The notes under the pieces are model-generated. The model was not told the DNA's origin. It ran no database searches and saw only the letters and a list, made by a program, of their open reading frames with translations. Source: Smittium culicis (lineage: Eukaryota; Kickxellomycota; Harpellomycetes; Harpellales; Legeriomycetaceae). Taken from it: 64,000 bases of DNA. This document shows positions 1-13,265 of the stretch, piece by piece; position 1 is the first letter of the stretch; every line of letters starts with the position of its first letter. Both the position numbers and the translations under genes were made by a program. The stretch spans positions 1-64,000 of the forward strand of contig LSSN01000060.1 of the NCBI GenBank assembly GCA_001970855.1, given 5' to 3'.

Positions 1-269
1 TATTATTACTATTATTACTATTATTACTATTATTACTATTATTACTATTATTACTATTATTACTATTATTACTATTATTACTATTATTACTATTATTACT
101 ATTATTACTATTATTACTATTATTACTATTATTACTATTATTACTATTATTACTATTATTACTATTATTACTATTATTACTATTATTACTATTATTACTA
201 TTATTACTATTATTACTATTATTACTATTATTACTATTATTACTATTATTACTATTATTACTATTATTA
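1..269. repeat. 9-mer satellite (TATTATTAC)n
   Basis: About 30 essentially perfect head-to-tail copies of TATTATTAC run from the first base until the pattern breaks into TAATATATAT near 270. The array starts exactly on a unit at base 1, so it is cut by the window edge and its true length is unknown. No open frame or gene is attached to it. Confidence 0.97.
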
Positions 270-2339
270 ATATATATCCATTTCTTTTAAAGGAAAATCT
301 TAAAAAACTCAGAGAATTAGGGTATATAAGGACCTCCAAATATCTAAATAAATCATTATCAAAAAAGGAATAAAACAAATTAAATCCTAAAATATGAATA
401 TTTTCAAAAAATAAAGCCCCTAGTGATATTAAGCTAGGTATACAGAACAAATAAAAACCTGTGATATATAATAAAATCAACACCATTTCTTTTAATTAAG
501 CCAAAGAAATATGTAATACGAGTTAAAAAATAACTGCATAAAATTTAAATAAATTTTGGAGTAGATATTTGGTAATATTTCTTGCATAAATGTTGGGGAA
601 AATAAATTTATTATTTCTTGGATAAATGATGAGTCAAATACTTGACTCATTATAATAATGGATCTGAGGCAAAAATAAAATTATATTAAGTATTTATCAA
701 AAACATATAAGCGGTAGATTATAAGATAACACCTAACATTATTTTCAATTAAGGATTTAGATTTGATTTATTTAAAGATTTGGCTGATTGAAAAAAAAAT
801 AAAAACTAAGAATCAAGGTTTAAAATTTAAAGTTTGAGATTAGTTTCAGTATTTAAAATGTTTAAGCATATAGATATACGAGATTTAAGATTCAACTACT
901 TTTTACTCTTTGGTGTATTAAGGAGCTTATTTATTTGTTAACTATAAAAACTAAATTTAAAACTAAAAAAACATGATGGGATATTATTTTATAATATTTT
1001 TTTGCGAGAGCGAGTGCCAAGTATCGGGCACTGTTAGTTTTTTTATATAAATTCAGTGAGATAAAATCTAACTATGTTTCCACTTGCAATTAGTATTATT
1101 ATTTTTCTATTTCAATATATGCGGCAGTGTTTAATTAGTTTTTTTCTTTCATCTTTTCTTTGTATAAGTTTTATTTATGTTTATCCAATAAAATCGGATA
1201 TTCTTTATATTCAAAATTTCAAGAAGAGTAATTTCACAACACATAAATAAAAAAATATACAAAATTTCTTTCTTTTAATTAGTTTCTTTTCTATTTATCT
1301 TTATTATAGCTTATTTCTTTTTGATCGGCCTTCAAATCACTCTGGGACATATATAATACATGGTTTTAGTCAGGTAGACCCATTGCCGCATTTTTATATT
1401 AACTGTTTATTGATCCATCACTATTTACCTTAAAAAATGGAATTAAAGGGATTAAAGATTTTTAAAATAGAAAAATACAAACTATAGCTTTTTCATATTG
1501 CGTTTTGATTCCAATTTGCAATCAAATGAGTCTTTTGAGTTTATTAAACTATTAAAGAAACACTAAAATTCTCTGAATGCAAAAATAAGTCACATAAAAT
1601 CAGTATATATAAATATAAGGCATTAAATTTTTGACTCTTCAATTTAGCATATTAAAGAAGAATATATTAAATTTTTAGAGATATTAATTAATAATAAGGA
1701 GGTTTTTATTAAATAGCCTAATGAAATAATAGAAAAATATACAAAGTTAAGTATTGATAGATCAAAAAAAGAAAATTATCGATTATTGATAAGGTTCTAA
1801 TACCGAATTCCATATTTTCCAGAGTTTTTATGTTTTATCGTCATTATTTAATTTGGAAAAATATTTCTAATTACATAATAGGAAATAATTAAATCACAGT
1901 AAAATAAAATAACCTTACAAATAATACAGATAAAGGAGGGCTGGGATTAATAAAATCGAAATTCAGACTAAGGCTCTATTTTCCAAAAAAAAAAAAAAAG
2001 CTTAGAATTCTCCGAAAAAATTTAAAAATAAGGAAATCATGACTTGAAACTTGTTTAAAAAGTATATAGTATAATTATTTGTATCGCAAAAATAGAATAT
2101 AAATTTCATAGTTCCTTGATATTATGTTATGAGGGAAAAACAAATATTAAAAAGCTAATCTCAGTGAATACTGGTATTAAATTAATGGAAAAATTTCACG
2201 AATGGTAATTTACAGAATCATAAACTTTAGTCGTATAACTAGGAAATTCGTTTTTAATTAATATAAAATGATAAAAAAAAAAAAAGAATTGTGCTGTAAC
2301 TAAAAATTTTTATATTAAAAGAAATTATTAAAGAGTATA
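270..2339. other. AT-rich intergenic DNA, no gene seen
   Basis: Both strands are full of stops. A few less AT-rich patches (about 995-1035 and 1320-1400) do not give a readable protein. The patch at 1010-1035 has a small hairpin with stem AGTGCC/GGCACT. I see no RNA gene. Confidence 0.6.
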
Positions 2340-2970
2340 CTAAAAAATGAACATATCGAAAGAAAAAAAGCTATCCATTTAGAAATTTGAGGAGCCATTA
2401 AAAAAAACTTTCATAACGGAAGACTGTGAATTTTCGGTCCTCAAAAATACTGATTCGATATACGAATAATACTTATCACAAGATAAGCTTTTCCTATCAG
2501 TTATAAAATTAATAATTTATTAAGCAAAAATTAGAAGAAAATTTTCTTAGAAAAATATAAAGTCGACGAAACCCAATTAGAAATTTTTTTGGAGATTAGA
2601 AGTAAAACTCATGATAAAATCGTTTACGTAGGAATTTTAACTAGGCTAAAGTATAGACTCAGATCTCGATGAGAACTTAAATTGACAATAATTATCTCAG
2701 ATTTTCTTTATACAAATATCGAATAAAATATTTGATGGATCGATTTGTGGAATTTTCGAAGATTAAAACATTTTGGAAATATATAGAAAAAAATTTTACA
2801 ATTATATACCAATCGAGTCCAGAATAAATATAAAGAAATTGAGTTTATAGTTACATGAAAGTGGCCTTAGAAAGCTTGAAAAGTCTATACTAAAAGTAAA
2901 CGCTATACATATACTAGATATTATGAAAATAAATAAGCCAATTGTGGAATAAAAAACTAATAGATATTAA
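2340..2970 (+). pseudogene. Decayed ISXO2/Merlin-like DDE transposase
   Basis: One forward frame (codon start 2562) reads as a transposase core interrupted by several stops: VDETQLEIF near 2562, then TIIISDF near 2685, then HFGNI near 2770 and YTNRVQNKYKEI near 2800. ISXO2/IS1595-family transposases, which include eukaryotic Merlin elements, carry the same order: a (V/I)DET block, an IxSD block with the second Asp, and an H..N block followed by HTN(R/T)(I/V)E. Here H of HTN is replaced by Y and E by Q. At least eight in-frame stops show the copy is dead. The N-terminal part upstream is only loosely readable. Terminal repeats were not identified. Confidence 0.5.
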
Positions 2971-3194
2971 TTTAATTAATATGGCACTGTTTACATGCTG
3001 AAAAAATGAATTTCAATTAAATAACAAAAAATCTTCTCTAACAAAGGAAATGCTTTATTAAAGCTTGAACAGCGATAAATTATCAATGATTTGATATTAT
3101 ACAGGGTATAACTTTGTCTAGAGGCCGATTAGTTATTATTAAACTTTTGGAACTTCCAATCAACTCTTTTTAAACCAATTAGTTTAATTTTTTC

Positions 3195-3309
3195 GTGAAT
3201 TCTAGGCTCTGATACACTCAATGACATAATAGCAATTTTTTCGTGCGGGAATTTTACCACACTTAATCAAGAATCCTGGAAAAAAGTGCTTAAACTTATT
3301 AGTTGTCAT
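3195..3309 (+). repeat. Diverged repeat, copy A (inverted relative to 7334-7446)
   Basis: This segment matches the reverse complement of 7334-7446 over about 115 bases. Shared blocks include GTGAATTCTAGGCTC (T in copy B's ATGAATTC), TTTTACCACAC and TAATCAAG, followed by ATCCT.GAAAAAAG. Weaker similarity resumes at 3850-3990 (GATCGGGTGT, GGTTGAGGC, ATGGCT.GG), suggesting the repeat is about 1 kb with insertions or decay. No coding sequence was recognised in it. Confidence 0.7.
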
Positions 3310-3374
3310 AGGATAATAATATCCAATAGATTCCCCAATACGACTATAAAGTTTTACCTCATTATTTGATTTGA

Positions 3375-3447
3375 GGATTAAGAATTTTTTCCTTAATCCA
3401 AGGTTTTTTTATTCTTAGCCAATGAGTTCCTACTTCAGGAACTCATT
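3375..3447. repeat. Two adjacent hairpins
   Basis: The first hairpin has stem GGATTAAG (3375-3382) pairing with CTTAATCC (3392-3399). The second has an 11-base perfect stem AATGAGTTCCT (3421-3431) pairing with AGGAACTCATT (3437-3447) around a 5-base loop. They sit just inside repeat copy A and may be part of the same element. Confidence 0.65.
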
Positions 3448-4679
3448 GAATTCCTTATCTTGAATAATTTTATTTTCTAATTTTTAATATTACATAGAGG
3501 TCCGATTATTCCCTCGCAGGGGAATTCTCCTTGTCTTTATTTTCTTCTATTAATTTATAGTTATATTATTATATTTACAATAAAGATCAACAACCCCCAA
3601 TAAACTCAACAAAATAACAAATAAGCAAGCTGAACAATAAGACGATAATTTCCAATGAAGAATTACTAACGGCGATTTAAACGACTTTAGCCAGAAAATT
3701 ACTTCGCTTTATTTTTTTTAATTAATAAAGTGCAAAATGTGTTTAACTAGTACTAATTTATTCTAGAAAAAGACTTAATCACCTAGCTAGTTACATATTA
3801 TATTGAAGATTAGACAATATATCAAGGCAATATTTTTTTTAAGCCTCGGAGTAAGATCGGGTGTGCTATAGACTAAAACAGGTACCTGATCGACGTACTT
3901 TGTGGGGTTGAGGCGTAGGATAGTGTAGGATGGCTGGTATTTACCTTATGTTAAGTTGAAACCGCTAGCCTCGGCAGTTTTATTCACAGAAAGGTACAAA
4001 TTTCTTTAATAAAACCTTGGATATTCACACGTACTTCTATGTGGTGTCAAGTTAGCGAAAGCGGTGTGTCTAGTTAGTGAATGGGAATCAAATAGATAAA
4101 GCTAAACCTGGAATGGCTTTTCAACGCTACGCCTTGTCTATATTGGAATAAAAGTGTACATTTCAGACCTTGGTCGAGTGCCCATATATGCGAAATATAA
4201 ATTCGACAACATTCAAAGACTGTAAATTACGTCTAGATGCTTGAGTGAATAATAGATTAATTGAATATAATTTCAACTATCAACTATAACCTAGAGCTCA
4301 AGTAACGAATGAATAAATTTATTTTTTATAATAAATATAATGTAGACTTCAACAATTAAACACATATATTTCTCAAATATATATATATATTTACGAAGGA
4401 TAAGCACTAAAAAACTAGAAGAGAATAAAATCTGGTAATTTCACTATGTGGTGAAACCGGAAAGACTATATTGAGTACGAAGAAATTATGTTACAGAATT
4501 AAATTAAGCCAGAAATATTCTTATCCAAACTATTTTTATAAATGTATTGAGAGATAGGTCTACTGTGAAAACGTCACAAGCCCCCCATAAAAAATTATAA
4601 TCATTAATTAACACTTTTTTAATCTTATTTAAATGTATTTATAAAAAAAAAAAACTATATTAAATAAAAAATTACTATA

Positions 4680-4965
4680 GTGAACCCGTATTTTATTTTA
4701 GCTTTCACTAAGAATTTGCAACTAAGCTTGAATGCTAAATTCTTAAATTTAAACTTATATAATAAATCGAGCATTAGTCCTGAATTTATACAAGAAACTT
4801 CCATCAACGACAATGAATGTACTCTCTTAACATCAGGCTCCCCCACCATTCCTAACCCTATACATGGCGGTTGATTTTATCGAAGATGTTCCTCATTTTG
4901 TTTCACCTGCAGTCCTTAGAAGGCCGAATCTTTCGCCTCAACCTGAGAACTTTAGTAAATCATAA
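4680..4965 (+). other. Short coding-like stretch, unidentified
   Basis: A 64-codon open frame (4680-4874) is followed in another frame by a 33-codon one that starts with ATG at 4864 and ends at 4965, reading MAVDFIEDVPHF and later LRRPNLSPQPENFSKS. Base composition here is less AT-rich than the surroundings. I recognise no family. It could be a decayed exon with a frameshift or chance; no splice sites were found that join it to anything. Confidence 0.2.
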
Positions 4966-7333
4966 GTAGTGGTCCTATAACCTACATACACTTTTAATAA
5001 CCGAAAAAAGTGCTAGACCGATAGGATTTGTAATAAAATCGCTTTATCCGAGGTTATGTTATTTATAATTTTTACTGAATAAAAAATCCACATAAATGTA
5101 TGTTCTTATAACCGATAAAAAAAATTTCATAAGAACAAAATAAAATTTAGTTTAGATTAATTTTAGAATTTGATTTCAGTAACTCAGATCGCTAATATTT
5201 GTAATATGCATTGCATATTAATTATAACCTGTATATGTAAAAATCATTTGAACATTATTAAGCTAATTTGGGAAAAATAAACACCACTCATAGACAGAAA
5301 ATCCCCACTCCCTACCTAAAAAATATTGGCTCATTTATCAATTTTATTCTTTGAAAAAATAGATATTAAAGAAAGTATATCATAAAGTGTAGATTAGATT
5401 TTGTTAGATAACCATTATTAATATCAAATACATTTTTTGATTGTTGGTTAAAATATCGCTTATATGATTTTGGTTTTCCAAAAATTCTACTTAAAACTAG
5501 TATATAAAAAATTGAAATAAAAAAGCCTAAAAAATTTTTTAACATTGTTATAAATATTATAGTATCTAGATAAAAAGTGATTTACTTTTTTTATTTTATT
5601 TTTCACTCCATATAAACAATCTACATATGATATTTATAAATTTAATTATTCAAATTAATTAACATTTTATTTATAAGTTTATATTTAACTAAATTATTTA
5701 AAATGTATATTTTTTTATTTTATTTTACTAGTAACTTTTAATACTGAATTTCGATGTCAAATTCATCTTTTTCCTTGCAATTTTGAGTAATCTCAAGTGG
5801 TTCGGATACTTAAGGGTATTCGCCAGTGTATTCAGCCAAATATTTTTGGCCTCTATGCGGACCGAAGTTTACTGTATGATTCTCGTAATCGCTTTGAAAG
5901 TATTCCCCAAAGTTAGTGTGGGCAATCATCAAGGGGAAGATTTTAGACAATTTTGTATACTTTGGATCATATTAAATTTTTAAAAAGGCAGGAAGACTTT
6001 GATTACAATTTAGCACAAAGAAAATATTTGTAAGAATATAGTACTTAAAATATTATTAATTTTATATTTTACTAATATTATTTCAAATTTAAAATGTATA
6101 ATTAAGGTGTGTAAACTCATCTAACGAAATAAAAATGTAGGACAAAACTTTTAAATGTAAAGAAGTAGGTTTTTTTTTTCCAGAATTTCAATTTTATAAG
6201 TTGTATAATCAATTTCTTGAATAATGTTGATGCATAATTTCTCTTAATTTTACAGTTTAAATATAAAAAAATTCTTATTATCTAAACATTATTGCTCCCA
6301 GCTGGACTTTGAAGATTCTAGTTAACGTTTACATATGCTTACTTACTTTATATAAATAAAATAATGCATTTAATAAGCTAGAAATACGAAAATTTTGATG
6401 TTTGCATTTGTTTAATGATATGCACGAAGGGAGATGTAAAGACAGGGCTAAGTATTGAAATGAAACTGAAACTAAGAATAGACCTAAGATAGTGATATTT
6501 ATTTATTATTATAGGGGTAATATATATTTAGTGGGATGAATAAAATAAAATAAATAATATATTTAGATTTTTCTGAAAGATGGAAAAAGGCTATCCTTTT
6601 AAACTGTTGAAGAAAAATTTAAATGATATTATTAAATAAAAATAACTATAAAAGTATTAACAATTTTAAAATAATAGCTTGCAGAATATTATGAAATGTT
6701 AAAAGGCTCTAGAAGCAACTGGAAATAATCTATGGATAATTTCCATAATATTCCATGATTTTCCATAAGGTTATATTCATTCCATAATGTTATGCAAATT
6801 TCTAGATCGTTTCTATGTGTGAAATTCAACCAAAGAACTTATTTTTCAAATACCAAGACTCTAAAATGAATACTTAAAAATAAATAAGGACTGGTATAGA
6901 ATTAAGTTATCTCGACAGGCCTAGCATCAATGGCTGTAACTATAAACATTCACATAATAGTTACACCTCAGCTAACATGATTAAGCGTTGGGGATAGAAA
7001 TCAACATGGGCACTATGCGAGCGTTATACTTTTCTGAAAATGCAGCTGTCGAAGCGAGAGGCAACAGGATAACCTTGCGGATAGAAACCAATATGTATAT
7101 AAATCTTATTCCACTCTAGTATTATCCAGAGCCATACATCGCGTTACTTGCCTCAACCTGAAAAAACACCCGATCATACTACGATGTGTGTACACTATGG
7201 AGCCAAGGTACCGAGGAATCCATCATATGGTGAAGGTTAGATATGGAATTAATTCCTACCCTAAAATATCTTAGTGATAGATAAATATCTTGTGCACTTT
7301 ACTTTTTTATATCACTATAACGTGAGATAATTT

Positions 7334-7446
7334 AATGACAAGAGGTATAAGCTCTTTTTTCAAGGATACTTGATTATGTGTGGTAAAATCCCCGCAAGAC
7401 CAAAAAACTATGAATTCATTGACTGCATCGGAGCCTAGAATTCATG
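7334..7446 (-). repeat. Diverged repeat, copy B (inverted relative to 3195-3309)
   Basis: This is the reverse-orientation partner of the repeat at 3195-3309. Further similarity on the same strand extends left to about 6960 (shared with 3850-4190: GCCTCAACC, CACCCGATC, a CCTC..CGAC/GGCAG block and GTGCCCAT). Spacing between matching blocks differs: about 600 bases separate two anchors in copy A but only about 210 here, so one copy carries an insertion or the other a deletion. Confidence 0.65.
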
Positions 7447-9580
7447 ACACTAGGTGTTAATTTTATTAAAGCGTTTCAATATGATATGATTAATTGTAAA
7501 AAATAATATGGTTAAAATATATACTCAGAATTCAATTTTTATTTTACTATAAAATAAAAATAAAAATATCTTTTAATAATTAAAAATCGACAAAAAACTA
7601 TCCTTCTAATAATTAATTATATGTTTATATGTTTAAATATTCTGGTAAAAGTTTTAAGGTATCTAATTTCTCTACTTTAGACAGATAAAATGTAATAGCC
7701 CTAATTTTTTGTTTAATTTTAATACTAACGTAGCACTTTTTTTCCTGCTCAGTTCAAAAATAACTCATTTTTATTTTAATTGTCTATTTTCACAAAAGTG
7801 GACTAATTAAATAATATGATTTATTTATAAAAATTTTCATAATACAGAAAAAATTAAAAATAAAATATCAAAAATTTACATAAAATACATCGTTAAATTT
7901 TCTGCAATATAGTTACGAAAACTCGTCTTTTCAGGAAAAAAAGTTGATCACATAAAACTAGAGAATATTTTATTTTGATTTAAGGCGTCTGAAATTGTAA
8001 AAAACTCCTTTTTTTACTATAATATAGCCCAATAGTTTTCATAACAATAATTTGGTTTATTTGAGTGAAATTTTTTGATTTAATAGAGTTGGAAAGTACA
8101 AGTTCTAAATATCACAAATATCTGAATAATTTTATTATTTTTATTTATATTCACTACATTGAACCTTTATTTAGATAATAATAAAATAAATCATGAAAAA
8201 TTACTACATTTATTAAATAATCTTTTTTTTATTTAATTCGCTATTTTATGCTATTCTAACCTCACGAATTGACTCACATCATCGAAAAAAAATAGATGAT
8301 TAATATTATTTATTAAACGTAACAAGCCATAAGATAGCTTTGTTTTCAATTAATTCGTGCCCAGAAAGACATAATAGAATCAATCAATAACCACCTTATA
8401 AGATTTAAAGTCATATCAAAACTAAAAACTAAAAAAAAATTGATTGAGCAAATTCATAGTATCTTGCTTCACCTAATTTAACATTTTACATCATTGACTA
8501 TGACAGTTATTAAAATCTCGTATTATTTTATTTTATGAATTTATATACAATTTTTTTTATTTTTAGATAAATATGCAGGTTTAGATTTATTTTAATCTCG
8601 ATACCAATCTCATTTTTAGCTTTAAATATTTTTTTCAAGGCACTTTTATTGCTACAAACTGGGATTTTAATTTTTATTCTAATTAAAATATACTTTTAAT
8701 AGTTATACTACTATATAAATCCTTTAAAGAGGTATTAATATGATCATATACCATATGGGAATGTGATAATAAATAATAATCAAACTTTTTCTCCCTCCTG
8801 TCTATCTTCATTTCAGAATTTTTACTACTTTTTAACGGGATTATCTTTTAATATACTTTATGGTATTAATTTAACAATACATTTTAAAATAAAAATAAGT
8901 GAGCATATGAATACGCCTAAATATTTGAGCACGTTATTTATCGTAAAAAAATAAAAATAATCAATTATAAATAAGAAAAAAAAAGTTATTATTTGATTTT
9001 CTCGCCATAACTTGAAATATTAAAAAAATCATTTTTTTAAAATTGAATATGAAAAATTTTTAATGCTATTTTGGTTAATTAAAAGGAAAAGTTCTAAATG
9101 TTATCATACTAATTTCTACTTTTGAAATTAATGGAATTCATTTTAACTTGTAAAAATTTTTCGTCTATTCATAAGCGATTTTTTAAAAATAGAAAATGAA
9201 AATTAATGACCCATAATAAAACCTTAAACATCAATTGTGTCCTACAAAATTAATTAAATTAATATCAAATCTCATTATACTAACAACGGGAGGGGAGGCG
9301 ATCAATTAATATTTTGACCATTAGTACAAAATAGAAGAAATCATTATGAAATAAACTATATTTAAAATGTACGCCAAGTTACAACTTATATTTCTTATCT
9401 CAATTAATTTTATAATTAAAGTGTATGAAAAAGAACAATAGTTTAAATAGGCTATTTTGTAGTTTAGTTTATGAAAGAAATATAAGAAATGATGAGCTTC
9501 TAAGACCTGATATGTGCGCCTTAATATATATATATATAAATGAAACTTTAGAGTAAAATGGTTGAATAAATTGATGGTAG
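7447..9580. other. AT-rich intergenic DNA downstream of the MATE gene
   Basis: No readable protein, RNA gene or repeat was found. A 63-codon frame at 8763-8954 is low-complexity and has no recognisable motif. The stretch must include the 3' end of the MATE transcript. Confidence 0.5.
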
Positions 9581-11411
9581 TTATACAACATCTTTATTAA
9601 CTTTTTTCCCCTGTTTTTCCAGTAGTCTTTCTTTTGTTTTCTGAACTTGTAACTCCCAATCAGTTTTGCTGAGCAAGTATGCCATTGTAATTGCAGTGAT
9701 AGAGTGGCCAATAATCATACCAGTCCATAGACCATTTAGTCTCCAATCGAAGTAAAGACCAAGTATCCAACCGATAGGTGTACCAATACCATAAAAAGCG
9801 ATTAATTTAATCTTGACAGCAAGAACTTGTCTACCTTGACCGCGGAGTAAACCGGTGTATAAGAAACCGAATATCTCAAAAATCATAGTGACAGCAACTA
9901 GCGGAGATAGACAGAGTACATATTTAATGATAATTAAATCCTTAGAGAACATTCTACTCCAAACGTTGGCAAAGAAGAATATGAAGATAAAGATGAATGT
10001 CGCAATAACTGTGTAAATGGCTGTAGACGCCATAAAGATGATCTTTGCACGCTGAGGAACGTTTGCTCCCAATGCATTGCCCATACGGTTAGTCGATATA
10101 ATAGAGAAATTTACAAAGAAGACAATGAAGATACGAGTAACCACGTTAAGAACAGATTGGACTGCAAGCGCATTGTTTCTCAATAAGGTTGCTGCGACTG
10201 ACACAAGTTCGTTAGTACCACTGGTAGTGTAAATCAAAATCATTGATGGGAAAGCAAATTTGATCAATTGTCCCCATCCAGTAAAAACCTCCTTGTCTAT
10301 ATAGTTTAGAGGAAAATAATCACCACAAGGAGTGTTTACCTTGAACTTTTCGATTAGGTTTGTGTTTTTGATATAGAAAAATATGATAATCAGCATTGTG
10401 GTGTTACCAATTGTTGTTGCAATTGGTACTCCAACAAACCCGATTCCTGTACTTTTGTTGATGACGAGAAAGTATAGTGAAATGATAGTAGCGATAGACC
10501 CGAATGCACTAAAATATAACACAGGCTTAGTGATACCTTTAGCATACATATACTGACGACTGAAACCTACAAGACCAAGAAAATAAAATGCAGGCCAGTA
10601 AGTTCTAAGATATAAGGTCGCATAATAAGCAATCTCAGCGTCCTTTGCATACTTTGAGAGCCATAGTCCAGTAGAATTCCACACAATAACATTGAATACT
10701 GTTAATACAGAATACATTGCGATAGATCTAAGCAAGTAAATCTCAGTCATGTTTGTATTTCTCAATCCTGTATGTGCCTGACTACAAAGTGTTTCAAGAC
10801 CACCAATAATACCATATTTCATAGGATATCCCATGAAAACAACAAAAATATGTGCCAAACCAAAGCCAGCAAGCTCTAAAAATAGATAGATCAGTTAGAG
10901 TGTTAGTAAAAATGAAAATTAGATGTATATATAGTTATAAGATCGATTTGATTATATATTAACAAATATTTACAAACTTCGAATAAGTATTATTATTCAT
11001 GTAAATTCTTAAAAAGTAAATTAAAGTGTTACGTTTTTTCCCTAGAAATCCGATACTTGCAGTCTCCAAATAAAGTGCAAAAGATGCAAAGAAACTTCCA
11101 ATCAATAGCGGCAAAGACCTTTTTGTGATGGTAGTGATTTCCTTTATGATCCCTTCACGCTCGTTTGTAAACACTTCCTCAATACTCAATTTTCGCTCAT
11201 ATGGATTTGGTGCCTTTTCTGGTACATCCTGGTATCCATTTTTCCCCTTTGTTAAAAGGCCGGTTGTATTTTCATCGCTGTCATAGTACATGATCTCAAG
11301 ATCTGACTTTGGGGTATTGCTTCCGTTTCCTACATATCCAGCTGGTTCTAAATACTCCTTAGTATCTTCATCATAGTTTTTATTATTTTGGTTTTTGCTT
11401 CCTTTAGCCAT
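9581..11411 (-). CDS. MATE-family multidrug/metabolite exporter, two exons
   Basis: Multidrug and toxic compound extrusion (MATE) carrier, a proton- or sodium-driven exporter of small organic compounds in the plasma or vacuolar membrane. Exon 1 is 11411-11033 and exon 2 is 10875-9581. Joining at C|GTAACA and TTTTTAG|AG gives GKK-QLAGFG in frame and 557 residues, close to fungal MATE proteins (S. cerevisiae Erc1 is about 580). The start chosen is ATG at 11411 (MAKGSKNQ); the frame is open a few codons further but without ATG. Residues 1-95 are hydrophilic and probably cytosolic; the first membrane segment (LLIGSFFASFALYLE) ends exon 1. Family blocks in exon 2 include GGLETLCSQAHTG, FAFPSMI and NRMGNALGAN. 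About twelve membrane segments are expected. The substrate cannot be told. Confidence 0.93.
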
Positions 11412-13265
11412 TATTTCTATTCTCAACGCTTAAAGGTATAAGCAGCTTGTAATTTTTTTAAATGATAATAGTAAAATATAATTCTCAATTCTAATGTTTT
11501 TTTTTTTTCTAAATTGAAATTAGGTGTTTTATATGAATTCTATATTTGTTTTAAAAGCCAAATTTCAATAGTAAAATAAAGGATTTGGACACCTTTGCTT
11601 AATATTTTTTCAGGATTTGTAGTTTGAATAATAATATGTATCTAATTTACAGATATACAAAAGGATACTGAAATATAGCTACAATTATTTCGCTTATTTT
11701 CTTTTATAAATAATGGTAAAACTTTGTATTAAAAAAATAACTAGCCAACTTATATATTTATAGGGAAAAGAAAATGTTAAAATATTCTTCAATGCATAAA
11801 TAAATGATATCTAATAGAAAAAAATCTTTTTAAGGAACATTTATGTGTTATATATAATTTGTAAATCATGATTAGATTTTATGTTTTTATATTTATGCAT
11901 TTATCTTGTAGTAGTATAAAAAATATAATGTCGCTCAAATGCTGTATACATTATTATAATATTAGTTGAATATTATATTACCTTATCTTACTACGTTCTA
12001 GCACATATATCTTCAATCTTATGAAATTATAGGCTCTCTAAAAATATTATCAATAAAATTTAATATTAATGCAAAATATTTAAATTCGATCTTCGACTAA
12101 ATTTAAGCGTTATTGGAATTCTAAAAATTGCTACATTTTACAAGATACAGCATTAATAATACTAATTATTAAAACTATTAACTTAGACATTAATTCATTT
12201 TACATAATTTCTTATTTTATCTCAAAAAAACGAAATTAATAAATATCTCAACAGTAACATAAAATGCAATAGACAAGCATCTAGCATTCAAGAGTAGGTC
12301 GCAAATAAATTTCGACTAGCAAAAAAAAAATTTTTTTTTTGCTAGAGGTGAATAATTATATTCGAGAATTATTTGACAAGCTATTATATCTTTATTTTTA
12401 GATTGGCTAGTCTAAATTAATGCTACCAGAAAAAGGCTATTAAATGCATCTTTTTAGTATATGTTGTAATTATAATTTTGAACTAGCTTTTTTTAATATC
12501 ATATAGCATCTAGCGTGTTCTTATTTTTAATTTATATTGATTTTTTATTAATTTATTTTCAAGATAAGAAAGTTTACATATAATTGGTTGTTTTTATTCT
12601 ATATGAGGCTAGCTTAACCTTTTTTTTTATTGTTTTCTATAGTATTTTGAACTATTATCAGATTCAGAACTATACAAAACTATCAAGAATTAACCCTAAA
12701 TAACTCTTAATTATAACTAAGATGGATATTTATTCAAATAACAAAAGAGCTTAAAACGATAATTAAAAGATAAGTGCTATTAATTTTAATTTAAATTTTT
12801 TCTAGAAAGATTCAAAGGCCCAAAACCAGCTTGACGAGACTGAGAGGATTAGTCTGTGAGATTGATTAGACAAAGATAGTCAAGACATACACTTACTGAA
12901 TTTAAATCTTATAAGTTTATTCCAAAGTTTTGATTATAATTTTTTATTTTAATTGAGCAAAAAACTATGTGAAAATCACTTGTCCAATAAATTTATATGA
13001 AGAAAGAATATAGTGTTATAAGATTATTGGAGTATTCCTATATTTAAAATTTTTATTCAATTCGATTTTATTTGCAATATTGCACAAATAATTAGCCATT
13101 TTTATCAAAAATCACTCAAATGTTTTATAATAAAAAAATAACCAACTAGAAAATAGTATGTGGATATCAAAAAAAATAAGACTAATAGAATCAATAAAGT
13201 ATAAACCACTTTATTGGCTATATAAACCAATTCAGTATAAATATATAAGTGGAAATTTTTGTCGG
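11412..13265. other. Intergenic, 5' of MATE and 3' of CBS
   Basis: It holds the upstream region of the MATE gene and the downstream region of the cystathionine beta-synthase gene, both on the minus strand. It is very AT-rich and shows no open coding stretch. The one notable structure is the perfect palindrome at 12316-12345. Confidence 0.5.
12316..12345. repeat. Perfect 30-bp palindrome CTAGC-A10-T10-GCTAG
   Basis: The bases read CTAGC, ten A, ten T, GCTAG, which is its own reverse complement with no loop. It can extrude as a cruciform or fold as a hairpin in RNA. It lies between two genes transcribed in the same direction. It may be a collapsed short element or simply a chance structure in AT-rich DNA. 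Confidence 0.9.

Noticed and set aside
5783..5983. A 66-codon plus frame, and protein-like text on the opposite strand in the same place
   Set aside because: Neither strand gave a recognisable motif and both break quickly; kept out for lack of support.
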